A stretch of 64,000 nucleotides of DNA from Luzula sylvatica (taxonomy: Eukaryota > Streptophyta > Magnoliopsida > Poales > Juncaceae): contig OX326959.1 in the NCBI GenBank assembly GCA_946800325.1, forward strand, positions 39,856,908-39,920,907. Reading direction: 5' to 3'. Within the stretch, counting starts at the first letter, position 1. The number at the start of each line of letters is the position of its first letter. The notes beneath the pieces were generated by a model. The model had not been told where the DNA came from. It worked only from the letters and a program-made list of their open reading frames with translations, and made no database searches. Both the position numbers and the translations under genes were made by a program. Positions 34,798-48,352 of this stretch are shown in pieces.

Positions 34798-36737
34798 TGC
34801 AATTAAAAAGTTTCCATCAATAAATCCAAGATAAAAAAAAAATTCATTTGATTTTGATCTATTTGTCCAATCTTTTCTGTTCTTTATCAAATTCACATCG
34901 AAATTGAAGCAAATGTGACATTCAAGAATTCAAATTAAAAACCCTGATTTAACTTCTCCAGTTTCAGGATGATCTTATTCTCAAATTCAATTCGAAAATG
35001 AAACACTTCAGGAAGCTGATAAATATCTGCCCACTAGGTTTGTTCTTCGCAACTCAAATAATTTTTGTACTTATAAAATATAATTTTTGTCGAATATAAT
35101 ACTGGTATTCGATATGATTGATTAGGAGTCTTCTATAAGGTTATGCTCTGTAACAGAATTGCGACTATCGGCACAAGTTTATGTCACTAGCTGCCTCATA
35201 AAATCGCAAGAATTTTAGTCTCGATATCAATTATTATATCACGAAAAGTTCGGAATGGAATGGAAATAATAGTGAGGTGATTAATTGTAAGTCAAAATAG
35301 CATAAATATAATAGATTAAAATCAAAATGACCATTAGTCAAACTCCATGCAAATATAGATGCCTTAATTGTAAGTCAAAATAATATCCAATAAAAAATTA
35401 ATAATAATACATATCAAAGTTCAAAAAAAGAAATATCCAAAAATAACCGGACGAGAATATAAATTAAATAAATATTCAAATTAAAAATAAAAATAGGCTA
35501 TATCGTGAAATCATGTTCATCATGTGATGTGATATTGACGAATGTTGAGCGAAGTCCGGCCAATATGGCCTAAAGTCGAAAAAATATCGATCAAACATAT
35601 AATCTTGTTGGGTTGACCGATTCGAACAATCAACTTGGTCTTGTCAAGTCGGTGAACTGCTACGGGGACTTGCGATTAATCCATGACTAATTGAGATTTT
35701 TGCAAGAACATGCGAAACCGATCAATTTCTTTTCAATTGTGTTTCGGGGTAACAAATTAAGAAAATGGATATCAGGGACGATATTGACGATATATCGCCG
35801 AGTTCTCTCATTGATTTATTTTCTCGGTACATTTACAAAAAGGAGTTAAGGATATTTTCTTTTACTCGTCATAAATGCTCATCGACAAATTTGAATTTTA
35901 AAGAAGAAACTGTGAACTGTATTTTACATATATACAAGAGATTATGAAAATAGGGAAACTAGCAAACTTTTGTGGATAATAGCATAACCAGACTCTCTAA
36001 GTTAGCTTGAAAACTAAAAGAATGAAAATTTAAATTTTCCCAACATGTACTTCTTGAATTTTACATAATATATACATTTGAACTTAAATATACTATTTTG
36101 AATATTTATATATATTATTTTATTTTTGAATTTTATAGATTATTAAATTATTTTACGAACTTTTTGGATAATAAATATCATTACAGCCTACTTTTTATAT
36201 TTATATTATTTATTTATCTATATATCAAGGCAGCAAATATCGTTTTGCATTTCACAATGTTCTAGTTAATTTTGCAACGAATTGTGTATATCGGCGATAT
36301 TTATTCTATTATTTTAATTTGTTTGCATATCAATATTTATTTATCTAAATAAATTCTAATAAATCATGTCATATTTCCTTTCTCAAAAAAAAAACATTTT
36401 CGATGAAATTTATTTTATTATTTTTTTTTATTTCCTTTCTCAAGAATGTCGTTTTACCATCTTCGATGCGATTTCTCAAAGTGTTCGGTTATAATCACAA
36501 TCATTTCAACAGTAAAAAAAAACATATTTTCAAATATTATGAACTACTCCTTCAAAAAAAGTTTATGAAAATATATTACATATTTTTTCTCATGATAAGT
36601 ATAAAATTCATTAGAAAATACCATTTCATATAAATATAATTTACCAACGATTTACTCTGTACCTAATCTTTTTTTATGAATTCAGAAGAAGAAGGAATTA
36701 AAAGTTTCTCTCCTCAACCATTGGAGCCACATGCCAA
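34798..36737. other. Intergenic, no gene supported
   Basis: The first part (to about 35030) resembles the intron 2 region of the membrane gene family. After that the sequence is AT-rich. A 60-codon frame at 35765 starts with an acidic MDIRDDIDDIS-like sequence but has no family resemblance or gene context, so it is not called. Confidence 0.45.
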
Positions 36738-36997
36738 TTGTCAGACAGTAAAACCCTAGAGCCTCCACCCAAGAAAACCCTAGAAAACCCTTTCCAAACC
36801 TCCCTATTTAAGCCCCAATTTCACCCCACCTTTTCCTGCAAAACATACAACACTTCCTCTCTGCATCTCCGAGAATTATCTTCTGAAGGTACACGCTATT
36901 TCCCCTCCCCCATGATTTCGATTAAGTTGTGGTTTTTAGGACTTGTTTATGTAAACTTAAGTTGAAATTTTCAATTTTGGTGAAGATTTCTGTACAG

Positions 36998-38032
36998 ATG
37001 GAGGTGGTGAAACCAAGTGAGTGGAGTGAAGAAACCAATATTCAGGTTTTCGCCAGCTCTGATGAGGTAAGCCTGTTTGATCCTAAAATTAATTTCGTTG
37101 GTTTGTTCCTTTTTGTAAATTTCGTTCTCTGCTGCTTGTTAGTTGTTAAAATTCGAGCTCTTTTGTGATTTTTTTTGTTGGGTTTTCTTTGAACAATTTT
37201 TCAACACTAGTTTGATTCATCTGTTCTGAAGATAGCCTTCAATATTTCAAAGAAATTTCTTGTCAGCATTAGTGAAATTGTAAAACCCCTCAAAATAAAT
37301 TGCATAAATGTGAAATTCCTTTTCTTCCCTTAATTTATGTTGCATCGAAGGTTTCCATGGAGGATCAGTTCTTACCATTATTTCATACTGGTACTGGATC
37401 CGTCCAGTATTATTGCTATCATACCAGTAATTACAGGATATTTTTGTTAATTTTTGGAATAATTTCACGTGTATCCCTAATTTCATTTAAATCCCTCATT
37501 CTCATTCTTCATACCAGTCTTAATGAAATTAATAATATATTTATATTTTATACAATTCAAATTTATTTCAGATGGTAGCATTGCACGATAACGTAACCAA
37601 TGTGACGGACTATTCCGAACTTATCCACAGGTACAATCATTTTATTTTCCTACTCTTTATGAAATTAATATGAAAATTTATTGTGATTTAATAATAGATT
37701 TTTTTATTTTATTTTTTAGGCAGCTGAAGAAGCGCAAGTCTGAGAGTGTCCCTGAGAACAAAGACGATGACGAGGACGAGGATGATGACGAGGATGGAGA
37801 CGACGAAGATGACGATGCAGGCAACGATGATGACGACGACGATGATGTCGATGGAAATGAAGAGTCTGACGATGATGACGATGACGAGGATGCTGATGTC
37901 AATGGAGAGGGTGATTCTGACGATGATGACTCTGACGATGACGACGACGATGATGATGATGACGACGACGATGATGATGAGGACGATGATGATGACGACG
38001 AGGACGAGCGTCCTAACAAGAAAAAGAAATGA
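36998..38032 (+). CDS. Asp-rich acidic protein with basic tail
   Basis: Exons 36998-37066, 37572-37630 and 37720-38032, 146 residues. Residues 1-45 are ordinary and look conserved-type (an EVVKPSEWSEE start, then VALHDNVTNVTDYSELIH). A basic patch QLKKRK follows, then about 85 residues that are almost all Asp with some Glu and Ser, ending in a KKKK tail. Such proteins are often nuclear histone or basic-protein binders; this is inference. A TATTTAA box at 36805-36811 and a 5'-UTR intron ending in CAG right before the ATG are likely. The GAY-rich tract is repeat-prone and its length may vary. It is convergent with the PHT4 gene. Confidence 0.75.
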
Positions 38033-38669
38033 GCGTGCGTGTTAGATTTAGGGTTTTGTGGTGGGGTTTGTTTCATTGTTTGGTTTTGAGATTCAATTGG
38101 GTTGCGGTTTGGGATTAAAAGATTGGTTATGTTATTGTGGAGAATCAAATTGGTATAATTTTTATTGTGGTTTATTTCTTTCTTCTCGCTTATTTTGTTT
38201 TCCGTGTTCGAAATATATTTATTTCGGTACAGATTAAAAAAATGCATTATAAACCAATAATAAAAGGAAAAAAAATGCACCGTTAGTCCTCGGTACTATA
38301 ATTGGATTGTAATTAGATTTTATGGATTTTTAAAATTTGCACCGTTAGTTTCGCGTTAACGGAATAAGTTAAACCGTTATCTGAACTTTCTAAATTTAGA
38401 TTTATACATAAAAAAATGCAAAACATAATTCAACAATTACATTACAAGGTCTTCTAAACATACATAAATTTGCATAATCATATACACCAATAATAAAAAA
38501 TCTCTACTTCTCATGTTGTTAAATACAAACCTATTTGGCCGCCCCCAAAATATTAAAAAAAAAAAATGAAAAATGAAAAGAGAAAAATATAAATATCATT
38601 TTATCTATACTATACTCATATCAAAATTTACATATCGGAGACCAAAAAAGGAATAATAAAATACCAATA

Positions 38670-41569
38670 TCACTCCTTAAATGTTTGAGGCTCGCTACTC
38701 GCAAATAGTAGCCACACCACCGTACCGGTCAAATAAAAGAAGATTGACGGTGCAAATAGTGATAACTGCACAAAATAAGAAATTACAAATTTAGCCCTCG
38801 AGATAAGATTGTGTGTGTGTGTGTGTATGTACAAGGAGAGAGAGACGTACACTCCATGAGTGTGTAGAGTCAAGAAGGTAACCAGTTAAAGTAACACCAA
38901 CTATTCCCGGTATTGCCCCTACCGTGTTCGTAATGCCCTGTTAAAAAAAAAATTCAGTTATTTTGAAGGGCATTTATGAAATTTATTCAGCCTTGTGTTT
39001 TTTTGAAGAATAAATACCAAAAGAATGCTTGCGTATTCACGGGATATATCTTGATGTGTGCAATAAAGCCCTGAAGAAGAAACAAATGACATTCAGTAAA
39101 GGAGTTATTGTTGTGTTGTTTAATATTTAACATATACGCCCCTGAAAAATGAGAATTTCTCATGGGTAAATCAGATAGTTTTCATTTTGCAGGGGTATAA
39201 ATGACATTATGTACCTGACAATGCGAAGCTTGAGAGAGCCAAACCACTAGTGAGAAACGCGACGATTACCCAATGCGGTAACCCTAAATCCAGAGACGAT
39301 AGAGTCATAAATGCGGCTGGGGACAAAAACGCGATTGTCTGGCATATTTTTCGGACCTACATGCAAAAAAACCAGAAGGTATATTAATATATTTTAAAAT
39401 AAACAAAAAGTTATTTTTAAATATTTAAATACCTTTGTTGTTTGGACGCCGCTAGAAATTAAATTATCGGCCAAAGGGGCAGCAATAGAAGTAACGATAA
39501 TCGAACCCAAAGAAGGTAAAATCGTTACCTAGATAAATAAATCGTATTATTAAAGTTTTAGGGGGTTAAATGGAAAAAAGGCGAAAGACTATTGAATGTA
39601 ATTAATTACCCATGCAGCTTCGGTTAGGTTTAGGTTCAATTCCTCACTGAAATAAATAAAATAGATAGTTTAAAAAAAATCAATTAATATGTACTTAGCT
39701 CAAAAGGAAAGTACTGGACTTGTCCAGTTGGTACGGGCCACACCTCGTACCTGAAAAAAGTAGGTAACCAAGACAAACAAGTATAATGGCCCCAACTTCC
39801 ACAAAAATGAGCGTATATCATCGCCCATACCGCCTTGCTTTTAAAAAATGCTTTCCATGGTACCTCCTATTTCAAACATAATAAATCTAAAAAATAAATA
39901 AAATATTCCATCTATATTTTTCTATATAACAATATAAATTATGGATCGAAACTAAAAAATATGTTTAGTGTGTATTAATTACCGTCAATGAATTTCCTAA
40001 TTCATTTATTGATTTATCCAATGATTTTTCAGAAGATTGAGACGGAGACACGTCGCCATTAACTCCTGCTAAAAGAAACAAAAAGGAAAATAATAAAATA
40101 GCCATGCAAAAATATTAAACCAAAAATAAAATAATAATTTATTGATGAGATAATGCAATAAGAAATACTTACTAAAGATATCTTCGTCATTGATTAAGGG
40201 TTCATTATCTTTTACAAGCTCGAATATCAAGCACCTGTATATTCATTCACATAATAAATATTAAAATTGCAAAATTTTAAATTATTAAATTATATATTCA
40301 ATTGGACCTTTAACTTACCATACAACTCCAATAACTGCAAATGCATAAAACACCGATTCCCATCCTAAATTTTCGATAATTTCAGGGGCCAAAAAAAGCC
40401 TGCAGTAATTACAAAATTAGTTAATTTTTAATTTCATTAATAACAAGAAGTTAAAATATTCCATTCTCAAATGAAAATTAGGTAAATAATAAATATATAT
40501 TTTACCCTAAAACACTCCCAATGCTAAGTCCACCAAAAACCACCGCTACGGCCCTTGAGCGCTCTTTCAACGGTATAGTTCTGCGAATAAATAGAGAAAA
40601 GGAATGAACAAAAAGGTATATTACTATATTTCACAAAAAAAATAGTATATTATGTATATTGATTGTCCACCTGGCAATCAAGTCGGTTGCAGCTGATGGG
40701 GACACACCTTCTCCGATACCTACCTGCCAAATAAAAATAAAAATTAATAAAAAATTAAATATTCGAACTTTTACACGAACAATAAAAACGTACCAAAACC
40801 CTTGATAATACAAGTAAAGGCATAAACCCTGCTACAAGTGGTACCAGAGCCGTGGCCAAAGACCATGAAAGCACGCCAAATTTAAGGACCTTTCTGTAAT
40901 TTCGGAAAAATATACGAGTTCAAAAGGTTGATTCTTTATGAAATAAATTGATCAACGCCTTTAATATCGAATTAAAGAAATTTTTTAAACAAACGAAATA
41001 AATGTTACCCAAAACAAACCTTCCACCAAATAATTTTGCTAACCATCCTCCAGGTAATTGACTCAAAGCGTATCCCCAAAAAAAGGACGATTGTACCAAT
41101 CCAGCGGTCGAAGAATTCCAACCGAATTGATGCGACATTGGAATTATTGCAATGCTCAAATTAACCTAAAATTTATTAAAATTCCCATAAATAAAATACT
41201 CGTAAAAGTAAATACACAAATTATGTATGATATAGAATAAATTGTAACTAGGCTGAGAGATGAAATGACCTTGTCCATGTTGCAGATAACAAATGCAAGT
41301 GACGTGGCACCAATAAGCTTATACCTCTCAGGTAAACCCTTCTCCCACCAATTGGCTCTCTCGTCCTCTTTCTCAAGTATCTCGATACCAGGGACGCCTC
41401 CAGTTGCTCCTCTTTCCACTGCGACTTCAGCTGAGTCCAATTTCTCGCCGCTTCTGCAAGAAACTCTACACCTGAGAGCGGCTGGTAGCGTCACCGGTCG
41501 GTACGCCAGATGCCGTACCGGTATTCTGTTGAAGGAGAAAGAGGGGCGTAGCACCATGGTCACTGCCAT
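38670..41569 (-). CDS. PHT4-type chloroplast anion (phosphate) transporter
   Basis: Fifteen exons on the minus strand: 41569-41270, 41165-41020, 40893-40794, 40723-40671, 40580-40506, 40399-40319, 40234-40173, 40068-39983, 39866-39751, 39646-39610, 39528-39433, 39356-39215, 39070-39018, 38937-38851, 38765-38670; all joins keep frame, 509 residues. Residues 1-60 look like a plastid transit peptide. Then come MFS features: AFVICNMDKVNLSIAIIPMS in the first helix region, GYALSQLPGGWLAK, and the VGIGEGVSPSAATDLIAR signature, with a variable loop after helix 6 and a STHSWS / FASSEPQ C-terminus. The PHT4 family carries phosphate or other anions such as ascorbate across plastid membranes. The member could be PHT4;3 or PHT4;5 type; not decided. 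Exon 8 has tandem TAG/CAG acceptors. Confidence 0.93.
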
Positions 41570-41919
41570 TACTACTTCTCTTGAGTGTGAACTTGGAAGA
41601 GTGTGAAGAGTGCGAGGAAGAAAGAACGGAGGTGTGATCTTTCATAGAGACCCTTGAAAGTTTGAAAATGATGAAAAGGTAAGCAAAAGAAGGACGGAAG
41701 AGCAAAGTAACAGAGAGAAGGAGAGGAAGCCACGTGGTTTTTCTGGGAACATAGATTTTTGTGTGGACTTGGTCTATAGGTTAACAAACTAAATAAACGA
41801 TGATTCAAATCTGAACAGATGTAAATTGTTACCGAGGAAATTTGTTTACCCGTTCGGCGAGAGGATTAGTTGAATAGAGAATAGTTTACTCGCTCCATTA
41901 CCATATAAACTAGAAAGTT

Positions 41920-42155
41920 TTAAATTTTATATTTTTCAAAATAATATTATTATTTTATAAGTGTTTATAAATTTAGGAAATTATTTCTATGGATAAATTT
42001 AATAAGTAATACAGAAATCAAATTTAGCATAACACAAATATAAATTATTTTATATCATATTATTTTTTAAAATTTTATATTTTTCAAAATAACATTATTA
42101 GTTTATATGTGTGTATAAATTTAAAAAATTATTTCTATGGATAAATTTTTTATTT
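41920..42155. repeat. Short tandem duplication upstream of PHT4
   Basis: About 80 bp containing TTATATTTTTCAAAATAA and ATTATTTCTATGGATAAATTT occur twice (from about 41924 and 42067). It separates the PHT4 promoter from the minisatellite. Confidence 0.75.
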
Positions 42156-42255
42156 CTAATTAAATTCAGAACTAAATTCATTTGAAGAAAAAAGATATTT
42201 ATAATTACTAATTTGTGATTTGGAGAAGAGGCGTACCAGTTTATCCATATTACAC

Positions 42256-44535
42256 TGTAGCAGTTACGGTAGTCGGCACCAAAACTATCTTTTGGCAGCA
42301 GTTACGGTAGTCGGCACCAAAACTATTTTTTGGCAGCAGTTACGGTAGTCGGCACCAAAACTATCTTTTGGCAGCAGTTACGGTAGTCGGCACCAAAAGT
42401 TTCTTTAGGCAGCAGTTACGGTAGTCGGCACCAAAAATTTCTTTTGGCAGCAGTTACGGTAGTCGGCACCAAACCTTTCTTTTGGCAGTAGTTACGGTAG
42501 TCGGCACCAAAACTATCTTTTGGCAGCAGTTACGGTAGTCGACACCAAAACTATCTTTTGGCAGCAGTTACGGTAGTCGGCACCAAAATTTCTTTTGGCA
42601 GCAGTTACGGTAGTCGGCACCAAAACTTTATTTTGGCCGCAGTTACGGTAGTCGGCACCAAAACTTTCTTTTGGCAGCAGTTACGGTAGTCGGCACCAAA
42701 ACTTTATTTTGGCAGCAGTTACGGTAGTCGGCACCAAACCTTTCTTTTGGCAGCAGTTACGGTAGTCGGCACCAAAACTATCTTTTGGCAGCAGTTACGG
42801 TAGTCGGCACCAAAAGTTTCTTTAGGCCGCAGTTACGGTAGTCGGCACCAAACCTTTCTTTTGGCAGCAGTTACGGTAGTCGCACCAAAACTTTCTTTTG
42901 GCAGCAGTTACGGTAGTCGGCACCAAACCTTTCTTTTGGCAGCAGTTACGGTAGTCGGCACCAAAACTATCTTTTGGCATCAGTTACGGTAGTCGGCACC
43001 AAAAGTTTATTTTGGCAGCAGTTGCGGTAGTCGGCACCAAAAGTTTCTTTAAGCAGCAGTTACGGTAGTCGGCACCAAAAGTTTCTTTTGACAGCGGTTC
43101 CGGTAGTCGGCACCAAAACTATCTTTTGGCAGCAGTTACGGTAGTCGGCACCAAAACTTTATTTTGGCAGCCGTTCCGGTAGTCGGCACCAAACCTTTCT
43201 TTTGGCAGCAGTTACGGTAGTCGGCACCAAAACTATCTTTTGGCAGCAGTTACGGTAGTCGGCACCAAAAGTTTCTTTAGGCCGCAGTTACGGTAGTCGG
43301 CACCAAACCTTTCTTTGGGCAGCAGTTACGGTAGTCGCACCAAAACTTTCTTTTGGCAGCAGTTACGGTAGTCCGCACCAAACCTTTCTTTTGGCAGCAG
43401 TTACGGTAGTCGGCACCAAAACTATCTTTTGGCATCAGTTACGGTAGTCGGCACCAAAACTTTATTTTGGCAGCAGTTGCGGTAGCCGGCACCAAAAGTT
43501 TCTTTAGGCAGCAGTTCCGGTAGTCGGCACCAAAAGTTTCTTTTGACAGCGGTTACGGTAGTCGGCACCAAAACTATCTTTTGGCAGCAGTTACGGTAGT
43601 CGACACCAAAACTATTTTTTGGCAGCAGTTCCGGTAGTCGGCACCAAAAGTTTCTTTTGGCAACTGTTACGGTAGTCGGCACCAAAACTTTATTTTGGCC
43701 GCCGTTACGGTAGTCGGCACCAAAACTTTCTTTTGGCAGCAGTTACCGTAGTCGGCACCAAAACTTTATTTTGGCAGCAGTTACGGTAGTCGACACCAAA
43801 ACTTTCTTTTGGCAGCAGTTACGGTAGTCGGCACCAAAACTATCTTTTGGCAGCAGTTACGGTAGTCTGCACCAAAACTTTCTTTTGGCAGCTGTTGCGA
43901 ATATTATCTTTTGGCAGCGGATAACAGTAAATGGCACCAAAACAAACTTTTGGCAGCGGCTGATAAATGGCACCAAAACTATTTTTTTGGCTGCCGCTGT
44001 TTAATGGTCCCAAAACTACCTTTTGGCAGCGGCCGGTGAATGACACCAAAACTATCTTTTTGGCAGCTGCTACTGTAATCGGCACCAAAAATATCTTTTG
44101 GCAGCTGTTACTGTAATTGGCACGAAAACTCACTTTTCACAGAGGTTACTGTAATCGGCACAAAAAAATATCATTTGGCAGCTGTTAATTTGATGGGCAC
44201 GAAAACATTTTTTTGGCAGCGGCAGACTGCTAATAAAGGGCACCAAAGCTATCTTTTGGCAGCTACGGACTGTAAAGGCACCAAAACTATCTTTCAGCAC
44301 TACAGACAGCAAGCGGCACCAAACTATTTTTTGGCAGCCGATTATTGTAAAGGGCACTAGAACTATCTTTTTGGCAGCGGCTGACTGTAAAAAGGCACTA
44401 AAACTATCTTTTGGCGGCGGACTAAACGGCACTAATACTCTATCCTTGGCAGCGGCAGAAGTAAACGGCACTAAAACTATATCGTTTGGCAGCTATTTAT
44501 CGTAAAGTCCACAAAAATTACATCCTTTGACAGCT
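42256..44535. repeat. 38-bp minisatellite with ordered core and decaying edge
   Basis: The unit is 38 bp and contains GCAGTTACGGTAGTCGGCAC followed by CAAAAC and TATCTTTTG or variants. About 43 near-identical units fill 42256-43890; from there to 44535 about 16 further units become steadily more diverged in sequence and length. Since 38 is not a multiple of three, one strand reads open in all frames, giving false ORFs. Variant units recur in the same order (for example around 42730-42990 and 43190-43450), so a block of several units was itself duplicated. Confidence 0.95.
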
Positions 44536-46886
44536 AAACATTATCAAATTATATCCAACTCTTTCTAGAACTATCCGCCTCCGGTTGCTCTCTCTCTCTC
44601 GCTCTCGCATCCAGTTTCTCAACCCACCTCGTCCCTACCTCTTTTTCTCACTCTGTCGCTTTCAGTTTCTCGCTCAGTTCAGAAAAAAAATTAGTTTCTC
44701 ACTCAGGTTCTAAGATGCTTTTTTATTTTGCATATGAAACCGTAATTTTTTCTGAACTTATTTATTTTATGGCAGAGGAACATAAAGCTACTAAAAAGGA
44801 TGGAAATTATGCTCGAGGATTATTTTTGGTGTCAAATTAGAAAATATAAGCTTGATAAGAATTCATGTTATGCTTGATGGATATATTCTTGGTATGGATC
44901 ATGTCCCTGAATTTTTATTTAGTCTCAGAAATGATCTGAGCTCTTTTTTAGTTTACTTTCATTTCGATTTTTGGGATTGATATATATATTCAATGTTGTC
45001 AATGTGAGGTATATTGGATTTTTTGTCTCTTCGAAATATTCAAAAAAAAAGTTTTTTTAAAAATATCCCTTACTATTTTCTTTAATTTTTGTGTTGGTTT
45101 TGGCAGCAAGGAGTTTGCGTACCTAGCAAGTTGTGTGCCGATTCTCAAAATTCAACACGACAGTGAACCATACCCCTTATCTTCTTTTATTTCCTATATT
45201 TTTTTTAATATTACTTCTTACTGAGATGTTTGTGCTACTTCTTGTTGTCTTATTTTTTTTTGTTAATATTATTTGTTATTTAGATGTTTATTGTACTTGG
45301 TTTAATTTTTCTCATTTGGAGTTGCTTTTTAGTTGCTGTGATTATTCTTTATGCTGCTAAGACTATATCAATTTTAATTTGCATGTACTTGTTTTTTAGT
45401 TTCAAAAAACCAGCAAATGATTCAAAACAAATTTTTCGTTATCTCATGCAAGTCCTTCCTTGATTTCTCATTTAATGATATTCTTCTTCCAAGTTAGTCA
45501 TTGGATCGATAAATTTGATTGTCACTCATACAAAAATTTATATTGAACGGTGCTCGTGAATGCATAGAATGAAGCAGCTCCGAAGCAGAAGTGCAGAACC
45601 CATAACATGAGATTCCTGAAAAAAATATATCATTTTGAAATTTTAATTGTAAAGAATTATCTATTAAATTTGGGAAGTTAATTATGTGAAAACTAATATA
45701 TAGTGCCTTTATGGAAGTATCACTCATGAATAAGGATGAATTCATCAATGGAATATTATATTGTAAAGTGTTTTCTGATGGTTGGTACTATATCTTCCGT
45801 AATAAAAAAAATTCCTACACAAATATTCAAATAATGTTAGATTATATTATTTACAAACAATGAAATAAAATCATGACTTATTTAAAATATCAAACCTTTT
45901 TTTTCTTTTGATGGCTCCAGAGAACTTGGATATCGACGCGATGCAACAATCAATGCATCGTTCAAGGAGATATTATTTTTGCATGGGCTTGCTGACTGCT
46001 TGGACTTATCATGCATAAAAAAAATGAATTTTTCATTTCTTTTACCTATTTATATTATTTATATGTCTAAAGATGAATATTTTATTTGGGCCTTTTTGTT
46101 TATTGAGGCTTTAGACAATTGCCGAGACTTAGCATGCATCATTCACATTTGTCTATGCCTTCCGACTTCATTTTCATACCAAACTCCGAAATCATTTCAT
46201 AAACCTAAAAATAGATAAACAAGTTCATTAAAATAATATAGTATTCAAAAGCAATTATCTAGGACTCTAATTTTGTTCAAATATTAATCAATAATTTTAC
46301 CATTTCATAACCGATAATTTTACCATTTCAACCTGCAAAATAATCAATAATTGTTCTAAACCCGACAATCTTTTCGAGACCCAGAACTGATAATTTACCA
46401 TTTCACTCCTGAGTAGTTAGATAGTAGTAATTTTTTAACTTAAACACCAATTTCATTTTAGTTTGCTAGATTAATTCAAAATTATTTACATTTAAAAAAA
46501 AATTAATTAAGAGTTGAGACCTACAAATTAAATACTCACTAAAACCTCTCCCCTCTTGGTGATTGCTCGCAGGTTCTATGCATTGATTCCAATTCTACAT
46601 GGTGTGAAAATGTTTAAACGAATTTCATTGAAAATGTTTAACTAAAACACGAAATTAAATAAAATGAAACAAAAAAAATCATGGCGCTTACAAGTCAGCC
46701 AGCATATCCCTCTCTGAAAATTAAATAAGAAAAAAAATTCAGAACCCCCAATCATCAAAATTGATATCGCTCTCTGCAAATTGAAATGAACAAAAAACTC
46801 AATCTACAAATAAATAAAAAAAAACCAGTGGTGATACACACCCCGCACTATTACCTCCCAAACAACCCGCACTCCCATTATTGTTA
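44536..46886. other. No gene supported
   Basis: A (CT)n-rich, 5'-UTR-like tract lies at about 44580-44710, just after the minisatellite. Weakly transcript-like sequence with possible splice signals follows to about 45170, but no reading frame of protein character was found. The rest is AT-rich. Confidence 0.4.
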
Positions 46887-47539
46887 GGAGGCGTTTGGTT
46901 CGTGTTTTAAATATACTATGTCTTGACGTCTATCCTAATTTATTTCATTCTCATGTTTGATTTAGACGTCAGGTAATAAAGTAACGTCATCCACAATGTC
47001 CATGTGCATATTTTATGGGAATATATATGATTACCATCAAAATTGGTGGATTTTCTTTATTTCTATGAACATTCTATTTCTTCAAATATTAAAATCTAAA
47101 ATTATTCCAAAAATATTATTTATTCCCATGGTGGCTTTTCTCTATGAGGGTGTTTGGTTGCAGTTTTGGATTTAGAATGTCTTGGTATACTCTCTTATGG
47201 ATTGTATTCTCATGTTTACTTTGCACGCTAGGTAATTAAATAATGACATACTCCATTCCCTAGGAAATAGTTGATGGGAATAGAATTATCACCAAAATTG
47301 ATGGATTTTCTCTATTTCCACGAGGAGAGAATACATTTTATTTTCATTTCAAAAAATAAATAGCTCAAGCTTTCTATAAATAAACTTATTTTTACATTTT
47401 TAGAATACGTCATGGAATAAATAAGTGTACCAACTAAACAATGTAACAAAGTATGTCATGAAATGATATGTCTTAACATGAAATTTCTTGACATACTTTA
47501 ATACCAAAACATTCTCCAAAACACGAATCAAACGGCCTC
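46887..47539. mobile_element. TIR element (PIF/Harbinger-like) with internal related copy
   Basis: Left end GGAGGCGTTTGGTTCGTGTT and right end, in reverse complement, GAGGCCGTTTGATTCGTGTT. A similar GAGGGTGTTTGGTTGCAGTT start at about 47148 followed by matching sequence suggests two related elements fused or nested. No ORF and no certain target duplication. Confidence 0.65.
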
Positions 47540-47691
47540 ATAATATTCAAAGGCAGATTTCAAAGTCCAATTAAAAAGTAAAACTCACTCTCAATAATCT
47601 TACTTAATTTTATTGTACTTTTTTGTTAATTAGGGCCTATTAATCGGCCCAAAAAAACAGCCCCTAAATACTAAATAGTAAGGATCAAAAT

Positions 47692-48144
47692 TAGAGCTGG
47701 CAAAGTTGATCCGAATTCGAAAAATCGACCCGAGTAACCCGAAGCCCGACCCGACCTGACTAGACATAATTTACGAAAATCAAACAATCCGACTCGGACC
47801 GACCCGGGACTAAATAACCCGAACCCGAAAGTTGATGTTTTATGTGGTACCCGAACTTGACCCGATCCGAAACCGAGTAACCCGAGGCCCGAATATAACC
47901 CGAATATACTGGTTGATTCAATTATTATAGTTTGAAATTTTAGTTATTATTTTTGTCCGAAACTAAATCAATTCAAACCCGACATAATCCGAACCCGAAG
48001 AATCTGACCCGAAAACATAATTTCCGAACACAACCCGACCCGATCCGAGTTAACTTCACCCGAAAATAACCCGGACATAAAAATGATCCGAATCCGAAAA
48101 TACCCATCCGATTATGACCCGACCCATCCGATTTGTCAATTCTA
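47692..48144. mobile_element. hAT-like MITE rich in CCCGA motifs
   Basis: Ends TAGAGCTGGCAAAG and, in reverse complement, TAGAATTGACAAAT. Flanks ATCAAAAT and ATCAAAGT form an 8-bp duplication with one mismatch. The interior is filled with CCCGACCC / CCGAACCCGA motifs, as in subterminal-repeat-rich hAT relatives. Confidence 0.75.
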
Positions 48145-48352
48145 ATCAAAGTCCAGCCAGATTACCAATTAATCCAAATACCAAATGCTGAGTCATCGAG
48201 ACTTTTATGTTGAAACCATGTGGCACCATATATGCTCTCAGATCAAATTTGGTCAAAAGTCATTCAAACCGTTTTGAGACAAAAGAACGAAACGAACCAT
48301 CGTTTTTTTGTTTTGACTGGACCATTAGATACCGTTTCTTCAACATTGCTCT

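Noticed and set aside
35765..35947. 60-codon ORF with acidic start
   Set aside because: Intergenic, no family resemblance, no neighbouring signals; a chance frame cannot be excluded.
37678..38280. 200-codon minus-strand Ser-rich ORF
   Set aside because: It is the antisense of the GAY (Asp) tract of the acidic protein gene; no introns, start context or family.
43422..44471. Several minus-strand ORFs of 87-113 codons in the minisatellite
   Set aside because: The 38-bp unit has no stop on this strand in any frame, so long frames arise automatically; the peptides are only the unit read in three frames.
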